From positions 1-8,930 of the forward strand of contig VBAY01000024.1 of NCBI GenBank assembly GCA_005883085.1: a stretch of DNA of 8,930 nt, read 5' to 3'. Below are positions 1-6,331 of the stretch, in pieces. The notes under the pieces are model-generated. The model worked only from the letters and a program-made list of their open reading frames with translations, ran no database searches and was not told the origin of the DNA. This DNA comes from Candidatus Bathyarchaeota archaeon (GTDB lineage Archaea; Thermoproteota; Bathyarchaeia; 40CM-2-53-6). The translations under genes and the position numbers were made by a program. Numbering within the stretch: position 1 is the first letter of the stretch; every line of letters begins with the position of its first letter.

Positions 1-483
1 TCGACAGTGGACGCCACGATTGTCGTTCTGATGCCGCAGCTGGGCGATGAGGTCCAGGCGTTCAAGGCAGGCTTCGCCGAGATTGGCGACCTGTTCGTCA
101 TCAACAAGTCAGACCTGGTCAACCCAGCGAAGACGATCTACAACATCGCCAGCGGTCTGCAAGAAAAAGATGGATGGAGGCCACCAGTTCTGAAAACTGT
201 AGCAGTCAAGGGAACAGGTGTCCCAGCGGTTGTTGATGCAATCGAAAAATTCCAGAAACATTTGGATACCGCACGCCTCAGGCAGAAAAGATTGAGCAAA
301 AGGATCCAGTCGGAGCTAGTAGATGCCGCTTTCTCAGATTTCTATCATCAAACCGTCAAGCGTCTCGGCGATCAGAAAGAACTCGACGCTCTAGTTGGAA
401 GAGTTGTCAAACGTGAACTGGATCCAGAGACAGCTGCATCGAGGCTTGTGGAAATCATATCCAAGTTAGGAGATCACTCTTGA
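1..483 (+). CDS. meaB: MeaB/ArgK-family GTPase, methylmalonyl-CoA mutase chaperone (C-terminal part)
   Basis: This is a G3E-family P-loop GTPase that guards methylmalonyl-CoA mutase: it gates cofactor loading and ejects inactivated B12 in a GTP-dependent way. The frame is open from base 1, so the true start and the Walker A and switch motifs lie upstream. About 160 codons remain of a usual 310-330. Seen here: the family segment PQLGDEVQAFKAG (fragment residues 12-24), the guanine-specificity motif NKSD (35-38), a G5-like VAVKGTG, and a helical, charged C-terminus, which in known MeaB structures forms the dimerisation arm. PQLGDE replaces the more usual PGAGDE or PGSGDE. The stop overlaps the start of the mutase catalytic gene by four bases, implying co-transcription and translational coupling. 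Partner and role are inferred from family knowledge plus this adjacency. Identification is secure. Confidence 0.93.
   Translation, partial: STVDATIVVLMPQLGDEVQAFKAGFAEIGDLFVINKSDLVNPAKTIYNIASGLQEKDGWRPPVLKTVAVKGTGVPAVVDAIEKFQKHLDTARLRQKRLSKRIQSELVDAAFSDFYHQTVKRLGDQKELDALVGRVVKRELDPETAASRLVEIISKLGDHS
468..472 (+). promoter_or_regulatory. Shine-Dalgarno site for the mutase catalytic gene
   Basis: AGGAG lies inside the last codons of meaB, seven bases ahead of the TTG at 480. It supports that TTG as the start, since no in-frame ATG or GTG occurs until well inside the conserved domain. Confidence 0.7.
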
Positions 484-2060
484 CTGACCCTGTAACAACA
501 GACTCTGGGATCCCCGTCAAAAAAATCTACGAGAAAAAGGATATTCCACCGAACTGGACAAGGTCACTGGGGAAACCGGGCCAGTTCCCATATACGCGTG
601 GCGTCTACGATGGAATGTATCGGGACCGGTTGTGGACCATGCGTCAATACACGGGTTTCGGGTCCGCCAAAGAAACTAATCGCCGCTTCAAGTATCTGAT
701 ATCTCACGGTGAGACCGGGCTCAGCACAGCATTCGACCTGCCAACACAGCTCGGTCTCGACTCAGACCATCCAAGGGCTGCTGGAGAAGTTGGGAGAGTT
801 GGAGTCGCGATCAGCAGCGTCCATGATATGAGGCGTCTCTTCGAGGGCATTGACCTGGGAAGTGTGAGCACGAGCATGACGATCAACGCCACCGCGCCAA
901 TCCTTCTTTCTCTCTATATTGCCGTTGGAATGGAACAGGGCATCCCTCAGAACAAGTTGAAGGGAACGACACAGAATGATATTCTGAAGGAGTATATTGC
1001 GAGGAACACGTACATCTATCCTCCGGAAGCATCGCTGAAACTCTCCGTCGACCTCATAGAATACTGCGCCCACAAAATGCCCCGCTGGCACCCGATAAGT
1101 GTCAGCGGCTATCATATTCGCGAGTCAGGCGCGAACGCGGTTCAAGAACTGGGATTCTGTTTTGCAAACGCTATCGAATACGTTAAGGTGGCTCTTGAAC
1201 GAGGTCTCAAGATAGATCAGTTCGCTCCCCAACTTTCTTTCTTCTTTGCGTGCAGGAACGATTTCTTGGAGGAGATCGCGAAATTCAGAGCTTCCCGTAG
1301 AATCTGGGCCCGGATCATGAAGGACCGTTTCAAAGCCCAAGATCCTGAATCTTGCAAGCTACGATTTCACACCCAGACAAGCGGTGAGACTTTGACCGCG
1401 CAGCAGCCTGACAACAACATTGTCCGGGTCGCAATCCAAGCCCTTGCAGGCGTCCTCGGTGGAACACAATCTCTACATACAAATTCCAGAGACGAGGCAC
1501 TATCTCTACCAACCGAAGAGTCCGTCCAGATTGCCTTACGGACCCAGCAGATAATTGCCCACGAATCAGGAGTGACCAAAACAGCGGATCCACTAGCTGG
1601 CAGCTACTATCTGGAATCCTTGACAAGAAACCTTGAGGCCGACGCGACTCGTCTCTTAGAGAAAGTAGAAGATTTAGGCGGCGCGAGAAAAGCGATAGAA
1701 TCCGGATTTGTCCATCGCGAGATACAGGAAAGCGCTTACAGGTTCCAGAAATCGGTTGACGAAGGCCGAACGATTATTGTCGGAGTCAACAAGTTTACCG
1801 AGGGAAGCAGTGGACCAAAAATCCAGCGCATCGACCCGAAGCTCGAGAGAAATCAGGTGAGACAGCTAAGGAAGATGAAAGCCTCAAGAAATACAGGGCA
1901 GGTCAAAAATGCTCTTGGACGCCTGTCAAGTTCTGCGAAGCATCATAACAATCTCGTAGGCGATATCTTGAGCGCTGTAAATTCAGGCTGTACCGTGGGC
2001 GAGATCAGCGATGTTCTAAGGGACGCCTTCGGAGAATACCGGGTAAGAATCGACGTCTAG
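480..2060 (+). CDS. Methylmalonyl-CoA mutase, large (catalytic) subunit, stand-alone type
   Basis: Adenosylcobalamin-dependent radical enzyme interconverting (R)-methylmalonyl-CoA and succinyl-CoA. The 526 residues cover only the substrate-binding TIM barrel and its linker; the B12-binding domain must be a separate protein, as is common in archaea. Seen: MYRDRLWTMRQYTGF (46-60), TTQNDILKEYIARNTYIYPP (163-182), SGYH (209-212) and GGTQSLHTNSRDEAL (327-341). Comparing with the Propionibacterium enzyme from memory, Tyr57 matches Tyr89 and Arg175 matches Arg207, the pair that selects a carboxylated substrate. Isobutyryl-CoA mutase has Phe and Gln there; 2-hydroxyisobutyryl-CoA mutase has Ile. His212 matches catalytic His244. 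Gln251 sits where that enzyme has CoA-contacting Arg283. Start is TTG, supported by AGGAG at 468-472, overlapping the meaB stop as TTGA. The pathway (propionate or branched-chain degradation, or a 3-hydroxypropionate route) cannot be decided here. Confidence 0.95.
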   Translation: MTDPVTTDSGIPVKKIYEKKDIPPNWTRSLGKPGQFPYTRGVYDGMYRDRLWTMRQYTGFGSAKETNRRFKYLISHGETGLSTAFDLPTQLGLDSDHPRAAGEVGRVGVAISSVHDMRRLFEGIDLGSVSTSMTINATAPILLSLYIAVGMEQGIPQNKLKGTTQNDILKEYIARNTYIYPPEASLKLSVDLIEYCAHKMPRWHPISVSGYHIRESGANAVQELGFCFANAIEYVKVALERGLKIDQFAPQLSFFFACRNDFLEEIAKFRASRRIWARIMKDRFKAQDPESCKLRFHTQTSGETLTAQQPDNNIVRVAIQALAGVLGGTQSLHTNSRDEALSLPTEESVQIALRTQQIIAHESGVTKTADPLAGSYYLESLTRNLEADATRLLEKVEDLGGARKAIESGFVHREIQESAYRFQKSVDEGRTIIVGVNKFTEGSSGPKIQRIDPKLERNQVRQLRKMKASRNTGQVKNALGRLSSSAKHHNNLVGDILSAVNSGCTVGEISDVLRDAFGEYRVRIDV

Positions 2061-2085
2061 TACGACCTAGAGGATTTTCGGCTAG

Positions 2086-2537
2086 AATCGCCCGTTTTCA
2101 GCCCTGATCTCGAATCTGGGACACGCCCCACAACACGCCCTAGAATCGTTCGGGAACTGACCTAGATTACACGTTAACATGCTCTGTGATCAAAGCCCAG
2201 ACCCTGCCCTGAATTGTAATATTCGCCCATTATCATTGCCAGACAGGAAATTTTCTCCAGAAAAAAGGAGGGGGGTATTGCACAGCACACCTCGCGACGC
2301 GAGAGTGGTTGAGGGACCACTCCATTTCGCAAAATCGCCCATTATCAGCCTTGAACTCGATTCTGGAAACCCTCTATGAACTCTCGCGAAATTCGTTCGG
2401 AATTGTCGTCTTCTTTCCATTATCATCCCAGCCTTAATCCTGCCCTGAATCGTGTGAGTCGCCCAGAATCAGTGCCAGACAGGAAATCGCTCAGGAAAAT
2501 AGGGGGTCTTAGCGACCGACCCTCGCGTCGCAAGAGA
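2086..2537. repeat. Diverged tandem duplication (two units of about 220-240 bp, inner A/B structure)
   Basis: Unit 1 runs from about 2086 to 2305 and unit 2 from about 2333 to 2537. Matching landmarks, in order: the A core TCGCCCGTTTTCAGCC (2088) and TCGCCCATTATCAGCC (2335), then a Tcn-rich ...CTCGAnTCTGG stretch, TCGTTCGG (2146 and 2393), CCTGCCCTGAAT (2203 and 2439), the B core TCGCCCATTATCATTGCC (2223) and TCGCCCAGAATCAGTGCC (2459), GCCAGACAGGAAAT (2238 and 2474), and CTCGCG followed by GAGAG (2291 and 2522). The offset is 247 bases in the first half and 236 in the second, so small indels separate the copies. The A and B cores resemble each other, suggesting an older duplication inside the unit. 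No coding or transposase signal is present. Function is unknown. Confidence 0.75.
2291..2322. other. Two adjacent hairpins inside repeat unit 1
   Basis: CTCGCGACGCGAG (2291-2303) is self-complementary. It is followed at once by GAGTGGT (2303-2309), loop TGAGGG, ACCACTC (2316-2322), a perfect 7-bp stem. The two share base 2303. The second hairpin is not preserved in repeat unit 2. It could be RNA structure or a transcription end for the mutase unit; no T-run follows. Confidence 0.45.
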
Positions 2538-2588
2538 GGTAGAAACGGAGTAATCCGAAAGTATCCCCAGACCTGACCCGGTGTTCGG

Positions 2589-2879
2589 TTAGTCCTGGTT
2601 GGCTTCTATTCGAAGCTGGTGAAGCTCGCCATCCGTCTTCATAACCGTGACGATGACGAGTTTCCGTTCGATATCGATCTTGAGAATTCGACCGCAGCGT
2701 AAGATGTGTCTTGCTTCTCTAGGGATGCCAGAGCTTGGCTTGGACTTAGGCTTCGGCTGCTTTTCCAGTATTTTCTTGATACCGTCGTAGAGACTGATCA
2801 CAGCCTCATTGTCAGTGTCCAGTTCTCTAGGTTCTTCCCAGGTCGTCAAGTCCCGCATTCCCTGCCCTTGGTATTCCAT
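2589..2879 (-). CDS. Small hypothetical protein
   Basis: I do not recognise a family. The 96-residue product is acidic and basic in patches. It has a probable amphipathic helix (about 25-40, EAVISLYDGIKKILEK), a Lys/Pro linker (41-52), then alternating charged and hydrophobic residues that read as beta strands (GRILKIDIERKLVIVTVMK, 63-81, and ELHQLRIEA). Together these suggest a small folded domain after a flexible linker. This looks more protein-like than the competing open frame on the opposite strand. Start is ATG at 2879; Met8 (codon at 2858, preceded by GGCAGGGA) is a possible alternative. No clear ribosome site or TATA box was found. It lies about 140 bases downstream of the acetyltransferase gene on the same strand and converges with the mutase unit. 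Confidence 0.55.
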   Translation of the reverse strand: MEYQGQGMRDLTTWEEPRELDTDNEAVISLYDGIKKILEKQPKPKSKPSSGIPREARHILRCGRILKIDIERKLVIVTVMKTDGELHQLRIEANQD

Positions 2880-3017
2880 ACAAGGCTGACATAGTTAGCC
2901 AATTTGCTGGTCGTTACCAGAGCCTCAGCCTCGAAGTGACTTGTTTCTCCGAGTACCTACTCCGTCAAGGACGACGCGAAGAGGCGAAACGGACCAAGAA
3001 ACGTTGCCCTAACGTCT

Positions 3018-3995
3018 TCAGGCGAGGACCTTTTCCATCGTTATCCAGCCGACTTCTCGCTTGAAGCCGAGCTTCGTGTTGACCGCCAGCATCGGCACGT
3101 TATCGGATGCGTTCCATGTCTTCACCTTCTCGTACCCGTTCCGTCTCGCGAAATCGATGACTCCGAGCTTCAGGGCGATCGCTATTCCCCTTCCACGATA
3201 TTCACGTCTAACACCCGTGTTTCCCTGGACGAGGCCTCTAGGCTCTTTATCGATGCGCCAGACTGTGCTGAGTCCAACGTAGTTGGAACCGTGCTTCGCT
3301 ATCATGTAACCCTCAGGCAGGAGATTCGGATTCTTGAGCTCGAACGCCTCCCACTGTTCGTACGAGGTCGGAGTGAAAGACGCTACGCTTGGCATGTCAG
3401 CCGAGATAACCTGGACAAGCTCGTGAAGCTTCTTCAGTGAATCTTGACCTTCGCTCCGCGCTTCGGCGAGAGTCGTAAGTGTGATTCCCTGCCTCTGCAC
3501 CTTCTCAGAATACTCTCGGAATTGCTCAAAGTCCACTCTGGACACGTCAAGACGTGACTCCCACGCGATCTGCCTTTGCATGAAACCTCGCCGCTGATAG
3601 AAACCGGTGAGTCTCGGCAGATCTTCTCTGCCTCCAGCCCAGGCCGTAACAGCGTTCAGCTTCTTCAGTTCACCACCTAGTCTCTCATAGATCGTGGCCC
3701 CAATTCCTCTTCCCTGCGATAGTGGATCGACAAGTATCTCGACCCAGAACTTGCGCGGATGAAACATGTCAGTGACATGCGACACAACTCCGAATCCGAC
3801 AATCACATCATTCTCGAGAAAGGAGTATCTTTGCAGATGGTACTTCGACCTGTCCAAGCTCTCATCCCTAGAACGCCACTCGCCGACACTACGAGGATAG
3901 TCTGGATAGTTTGCACTGTAAATCTCAGCCAGCCTCGCATAGTCGGTGGGATCGAACTCCCTTGTCGGAAGGGAGAGAGTCCTCTGTCCAGACAT
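3018..3995 (-). CDS. GNAT-family acetyltransferase with two tandem GNAT domains
   Basis: Transfers an acetyl group from acetyl-CoA to an unknown amine; cytosolic, with no signal peptide or membrane segment. The 325 residues hold two GNAT folds. The first has an acetyl-CoA pyrophosphate loop in VDPLSQGRGIGATIYERL, then GFYQRRGF. The second has NTGVRREYRGRGIAIALK, then a C-terminal WNASDNVPMLAVNTKLGF, the classic motif B signature with Asn and Leu-Gly-Phe. Both loops keep the Q/R-x-x-G-x-G/A pattern; the second reads RGRGIA. The ATG at 3995 is preferred because a TATA-like box is centred 26 bases upstream, implying a leaderless mRNA. An in-frame TTG at 4013 would add six residues. Two-domain GNATs include mycothiol synthase and others, but nothing here fixes the substrate. 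Confidence 0.9.
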   Translation of the reverse strand: MSGQRTLSLPTREFDPTDYARLAEIYSANYPDYPRSVGEWRSRDESLDRSKYHLQRYSFLENDVIVGFGVVSHVTDMFHPRKFWVEILVDPLSQGRGIGATIYERLGGELKKLNAVTAWAGGREDLPRLTGFYQRRGFMQRQIAWESRLDVSRVDFEQFREYSEKVQRQGITLTTLAEARSEGQDSLKKLHELVQVISADMPSVASFTPTSYEQWEAFELKNPNLLPEGYMIAKHGSNYVGLSTVWRIDKEPRGLVQGNTGVRREYRGRGIAIALKLGVIDFARRNGYEKVKTWNASDNVPMLAVNTKLGFKREVGWITMEKVLA

Positions 3996-4016
3996 GCCAT
4001 CCCAAACTCGCAAGCG

Positions 4017-4025
4017 TTATGTTAA
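4017..4025 (-). promoter_or_regulatory. Putative TATA box for the GNAT gene
   Basis: Read on the minus strand it is TTAACATAA, centred about 26 bases before the ATG at 3995. That is the spacing expected for an archaeal leaderless transcript. The 98-base gap to the upstream gene fits a separate promoter. Confidence 0.45.
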
Positions 4026-4093
4026 CGTTCCGAGTCCTAAACCCACTTTTCGCTCGAGCTTAGAGAGTCAAGATTCTAACCCGATGACACTCT

Positions 4094-4927
4094 TCAGAGC
4101 GAGACTCGAAACCCATCGTACGCAAAGCGCAACCTGTATTTCTTGAACCTCCTCTCAAGTTCACGATAGTCAGCATATGAACGACCGTTCAACTCTTCGA
4201 TATGCGTTGCAATCGCCAACCGTGGATTGATCTTCTGGACAAGTTCGAGGGTCTCTTCGAAAGAAGCCTCTGACTTGCGAATCCAGTGATCTGTTGGGAT
4301 AATCTGCTCGCCCTGCTTATCTTGTTCAAACCAGCCAGTCTCGAGGACCAGCACATCCGGCTCCAACAACTCACTCCCGGGATTCCAATCCTTGATCTCA
4401 TCAAGGGCAAGCACGACCCGTTTCCCGTTCAGGTGGACTAGGTACGATGCGAGACCCGGCTGAGCCATACGAAAAGCCTTCACGGTTGCATCGCCAAGCT
4501 CGACCGCTTCACCCTCCGCAAACTCATGAATCCGCACAATCCCCATCTTCACAAAGAACTGGAAATGATCCTCCAGACCAAGCATTTTTCGAAAGTCCTC
4601 GCGGACCCATGACGGTAACCAAACATCCGTAATCGTTTTCGTTCTCATTCGAAGGTTCAGATTGAGCTGTTCTAGAACACGACGACCCATTGTATGATCA
4701 GGATGCCAGTGACTGTAGAGCAGATGAGACACGTGATGAATATCCTCCCTTTCCAGACTGTGAGCGACGTCTTCCGGAGTATCAAGAAGCAAATCGATAC
4801 CGGAAAAGAACATACTAGGCCCGTTACGGGTGTATCTTCCCTTCTTTTGACGAGCTTCCGTGCATATGTCGCACAAACATCCAACGCGGGGAGTACAATC
4901 TGCGCCACCCGTACCTAAGAAAACCAA
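4094..4927 (-). CDS. Metallo-beta-lactamase-fold hydrolase, PhnP-like
   Basis: A soluble 277-residue metal-dependent hydrolase related to PhnP (cyclic phosphodiesterase) and PqqB. Seen: beta-strand start FLGTGGAD; a Cys cluster C17-x-C19-x2-C22 (GCLCDICTEAR), like the structural zinc site of PhnP; the metal motif HWHPDH (His73, His75, Asp77, His78); Asp176 in LALDEIKDW; and His242 in ATHIEE. Where a further His ligand is expected, before SYLV, the sequence reads AQPGLASYLV with Gln156. The residue three after His242 is Glu, where I recall PhnP having a zinc-binding His. Start is TTG at 4927: only non-start codons lie between it and the upstream stop, and family members begin within a few residues of the first strand. 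It overlaps the 3' end of the membrane protein gene by 13 bases, so the two are probably co-transcribed. Substrate unknown; no phn genes are nearby. Confidence 0.88.
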   Translation of the reverse strand: MVFLGTGGADCTPRVGCLCDICTEARQKKGRYTRNGPSMFFSGIDLLLDTPEDVAHSLEREDIHHVSHLLYSHWHPDHTMGRRVLEQLNLNLRMRTKTITDVWLPSWVREDFRKMLGLEDHFQFFVKMGIVRIHEFAEGEAVELGDATVKAFRMAQPGLASYLVHLNGKRVVLALDEIKDWNPGSELLEPDVLVLETGWFEQDKQGEQIIPTDHWIRKSEASFEETLELVQKINPRLAIATHIEELNGRSYADYRELERRFKKYRLRFAYDGFRVSL

Positions 4928-5628
4928 GGCCTGGGCGTCGGGACGTGTCGCTGACAGAGGACTAACACCGGTTCAATGATACCAAGTAATTCCCCCAATT
5001 TAGAACATACTCTGGCCCGACGACAATGGGCCTCACAGTTTGGACCTGAGCCTAGCTTGTTGACACAGAAGCTTTGGGGAGTCTCGCGTGTTGAAGTTGT
5101 CTTGTGGAAGATTCGATGGAAGCCCAGCCCGACCAGCGTCAGAGCTCCGGCGAAAAGGTAGAGATAGAAGCCTATCTGGAAGCCCCAGTTCAGAGTAATT
5201 CCGAGAACAGTTTCTGTGCCGAAGGGTCCGCTCAGACAGTTCGACTGACCACCGCAGGAGTTCGTGACAGCGTAGCTGACCACTCCCAGATATGCGATAG
5301 GCGTCAGAACGCTGAGTATGAAGCTCCCAATCAGAGGCCGAATATTCCATGTGAAACTTCCAGCTAGAGCCAGAAGAACGGAGATTACTACTAGGGCCCC
5401 GATTATCGGGCTTGCTGAGGTCAAGGTCGGATATGGCTGCGTTGAACCTCTAAAGATACCGTCCGTTGAGGGTCCGTTCCAGAGGGTCCAGCGGGAGGAG
5501 ACGGAGGAACCGAAGCCGGATGCGTCTATACCCCACCACGGGAGAAAGACGCTGGCAAGCGCGAGAGCGCCGGCTATAAGGGAAATCAGGTTGATTCTGG
5601 GAAAGTTGACCGTGCCTGGTTTGGACAT
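4915..5628 (-). CDS. Four-helix membrane protein with a degenerate zinc-ribbon-like tail
   Basis: Family not recognised. The 237 residues give four hydrophobic segments: about 13-33 (LISLIAGALALASVFLPWWG), 74-92, 98-121 and 149-170. Between the first two is a long polar, Trp/Ser/Thr/Gly-rich loop, and between the last two a loop with Cys125 and Cys131. The tail after 172 is basic and has SFCVNKLGSGPNC...HC...RVCSKLGELL (Cys188, 198, 202, 208). This resembles the common FCVNCG...ARFCSKCGE zinc ribbon with one Cys of each knuckle replaced. Start is ATG at 5628, preceded by GGGGGT seven bases upstream and by a TATA-like GTTAAATCC at 5656-5664; the frame is open further upstream, but that part reads as non-coding. 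The 3' end overlaps the hydrolase gene by 13 bases. Role unknown. Confidence 0.75.
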   Translation of the reverse strand: MSKPGTVNFPRINLISLIAGALALASVFLPWWGIDASGFGSSVSSRWTLWNGPSTDGIFRGSTQPYPTLTSASPIIGALVVISVLLALAGSFTWNIRPLIGSFILSVLTPIAYLGVVSYAVTNSCGGQSNCLSGPFGTETVLGITLNWGFQIGFYLYLFAGALTLVGLGFHRIFHKTTSTRETPQSFCVNKLGSGPNCEAHCRRARVCSKLGELLGIIEPVLVLCQRHVPTPRPWFS

Positions 5629-5980
5629 TGCTAGACCCCCGACTTCACCGGACATGGATTTAACGGGTTTCGTGTTCTTCACTATTGAACAGAACGCGAA
5701 ATCGGCCCGAACCGTCAATTTCTCGGAACATAAGAGTCCAAGGCGGACCACTCTATGTGATGTGCACCGAGAGGGTTACGTCTGTCCGAAGCCCGAGGCT
5801 CGACAGTACGTCTACACCCAAATTGAACGAAGCCTATGGAATAATGGGGGACAGGTACATTTGGGGTCGGATTCGAAGAAACCCCCGAGGCCACGACACC
5901 GGTTCAGTTTTTCCGGCCAGAGCAAGCGACCTGAGGGTTCCTCTATACCTCGAGCGGCCAACGTTACGAGGGATGATATT
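5629..5980. other. Divergent intergenic region, possibly partly coding on the plus strand
   Basis: About 350 bases between two divergent membrane protein genes. The plus-strand frame of the downstream gene stays open throughout, with an ATG at 5654, but its translation here is Pro/Arg/Ser-rich and the ATG overlaps the minus-strand promoter. Putative promoter boxes are a minus-strand GTTAAATCC at 5656-5664 and a plus-strand TCTATACC near 5942-5949. Nothing else recognisable. Confidence 0.5.
5656..5664 (-). promoter_or_regulatory. Putative TATA box for the four-helix membrane protein
   Basis: Minus-strand GTTAAATCC is centred about 32 bases ahead of the ATG at 5628. Transcription would then begin near 5635, leaving a very short leader that holds part of the GGGGGT. 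Confidence 0.35.
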
Positions 5981-6331
5981 TTGAACAGTCTGACGAAACA
6001 CGCACATCCACAAGAGCCCGAAGAAACAGCTCTTGAGATGGAAGAGGCAGCCCAGTTCCAGGGATCTAACGAGACTGCTGTCGAGGCTAGACCCCGAAGT
6101 CGAGGTTCCGCTCGGGGTGCACTCGTAATCTTTCTGGGAGGCTTCGCAGCTGTGTGGCTATACGGATATGTTACAGGAGCATACGAAATACCGTACTTGA
6201 GAGGCGTCACAGAGAGCCCAGCAGTTCAGGTGGGCATTCAACTTGCGTCCTCGAACCCAATCCTATTCGGAGCCGTTTCAGTATCCATTCTACTCGGAGC
6301 GCTCTACCTGCTGCATAGGAAAAAGAACTAG
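5981..6331 (+). CDS. Small two-helix membrane protein
   Basis: Family not recognised. From the TTG at 5981 the product is about 116 residues. It has a Glu-rich N-terminal cytosolic region (HPQEPEETALEMEEAAQFQG), an Arg-rich stretch, a first membrane segment (GALVIFLGGFAAVWLYGYV), a loop of about 25 residues, and a second segment (NPILFGAVSVSILLGALYLL) ending in His-Arg-Lys-Lys-Asn. Positive charges before the first and after the last helix put both ends in the cytoplasm. GAGGGATGAT at 5968-5977 resembles a ribosome site and supports the TTG. The frame stays open far upstream (an ATG at 5654 would give 225 residues), so the N-terminus is uncertain; ATG at 6038 is a shorter option. The C-terminal half is the well-supported part. 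It is divergent from the four-helix membrane protein. Confidence 0.6.
   Translation: MNSLTKHAHPQEPEETALEMEEAAQFQGSNETAVEARPRSRGSARGALVIFLGGFAAVWLYGYVTGAYEIPYLRGVTESPAVQVGIQLASSNPILFGAVSVSILLGALYLLHRKKN

Larger units (their letters stand above)
2061..2588. other. Gene-poor intergenic region between the mutase and a convergent small gene
   Basis: About 530 bases without a convincing gene. Open frames of 66-78 codons exist on both strands, but they look random (rich in Arg, Ser and Pro) and overlap one another. Most of the region is a diverged tandem duplication, listed separately. I see no tRNA or rRNA. Confidence 0.75.

Noticed and set aside
762..1115. 117-codon minus-strand frame within the mutase gene
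   Set aside because: Shadow of a strongly conserved plus-strand enzyme gene; no recognisable features of its own.
2086..2537. CRISPR array
   Set aside because: Core copies are diverged, spaced unevenly (112-135 bases) and alternate in type; no near-identical 24-37 base repeats and no cas genes.
2179..2576. Two plus-strand frames of 66 codons, at 2179-2379 and 2376-2576, sharing P-A-L-N...R-P...P-D-R-K
   Set aside because: The likeness follows from the DNA duplication itself. Differences are not biased to silent positions, the peptides are random-looking, and a minus-strand frame (2190-2426) overlaps equally well.
5318..5653. Upstream part of the long plus-strand frame as coding (start at 5318)
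   Set aside because: It is antisense to the well-supported helices of the four-helix membrane protein and reads as Arg/Pro-rich shadow sequence.
5629..5751. N-terminal extension of the four-helix membrane protein up to 5751
   Set aside because: The extra 41 residues are not protein-like. The ATG at 5628 has a ribosome-site-like GGGGGT, and the putative TATA box lies inside the extension.
5812..6210. 132-codon minus-strand frame
   Set aside because: Antisense shadow of the two-helix membrane protein; the plus-strand product has clear membrane helices with positive ends.
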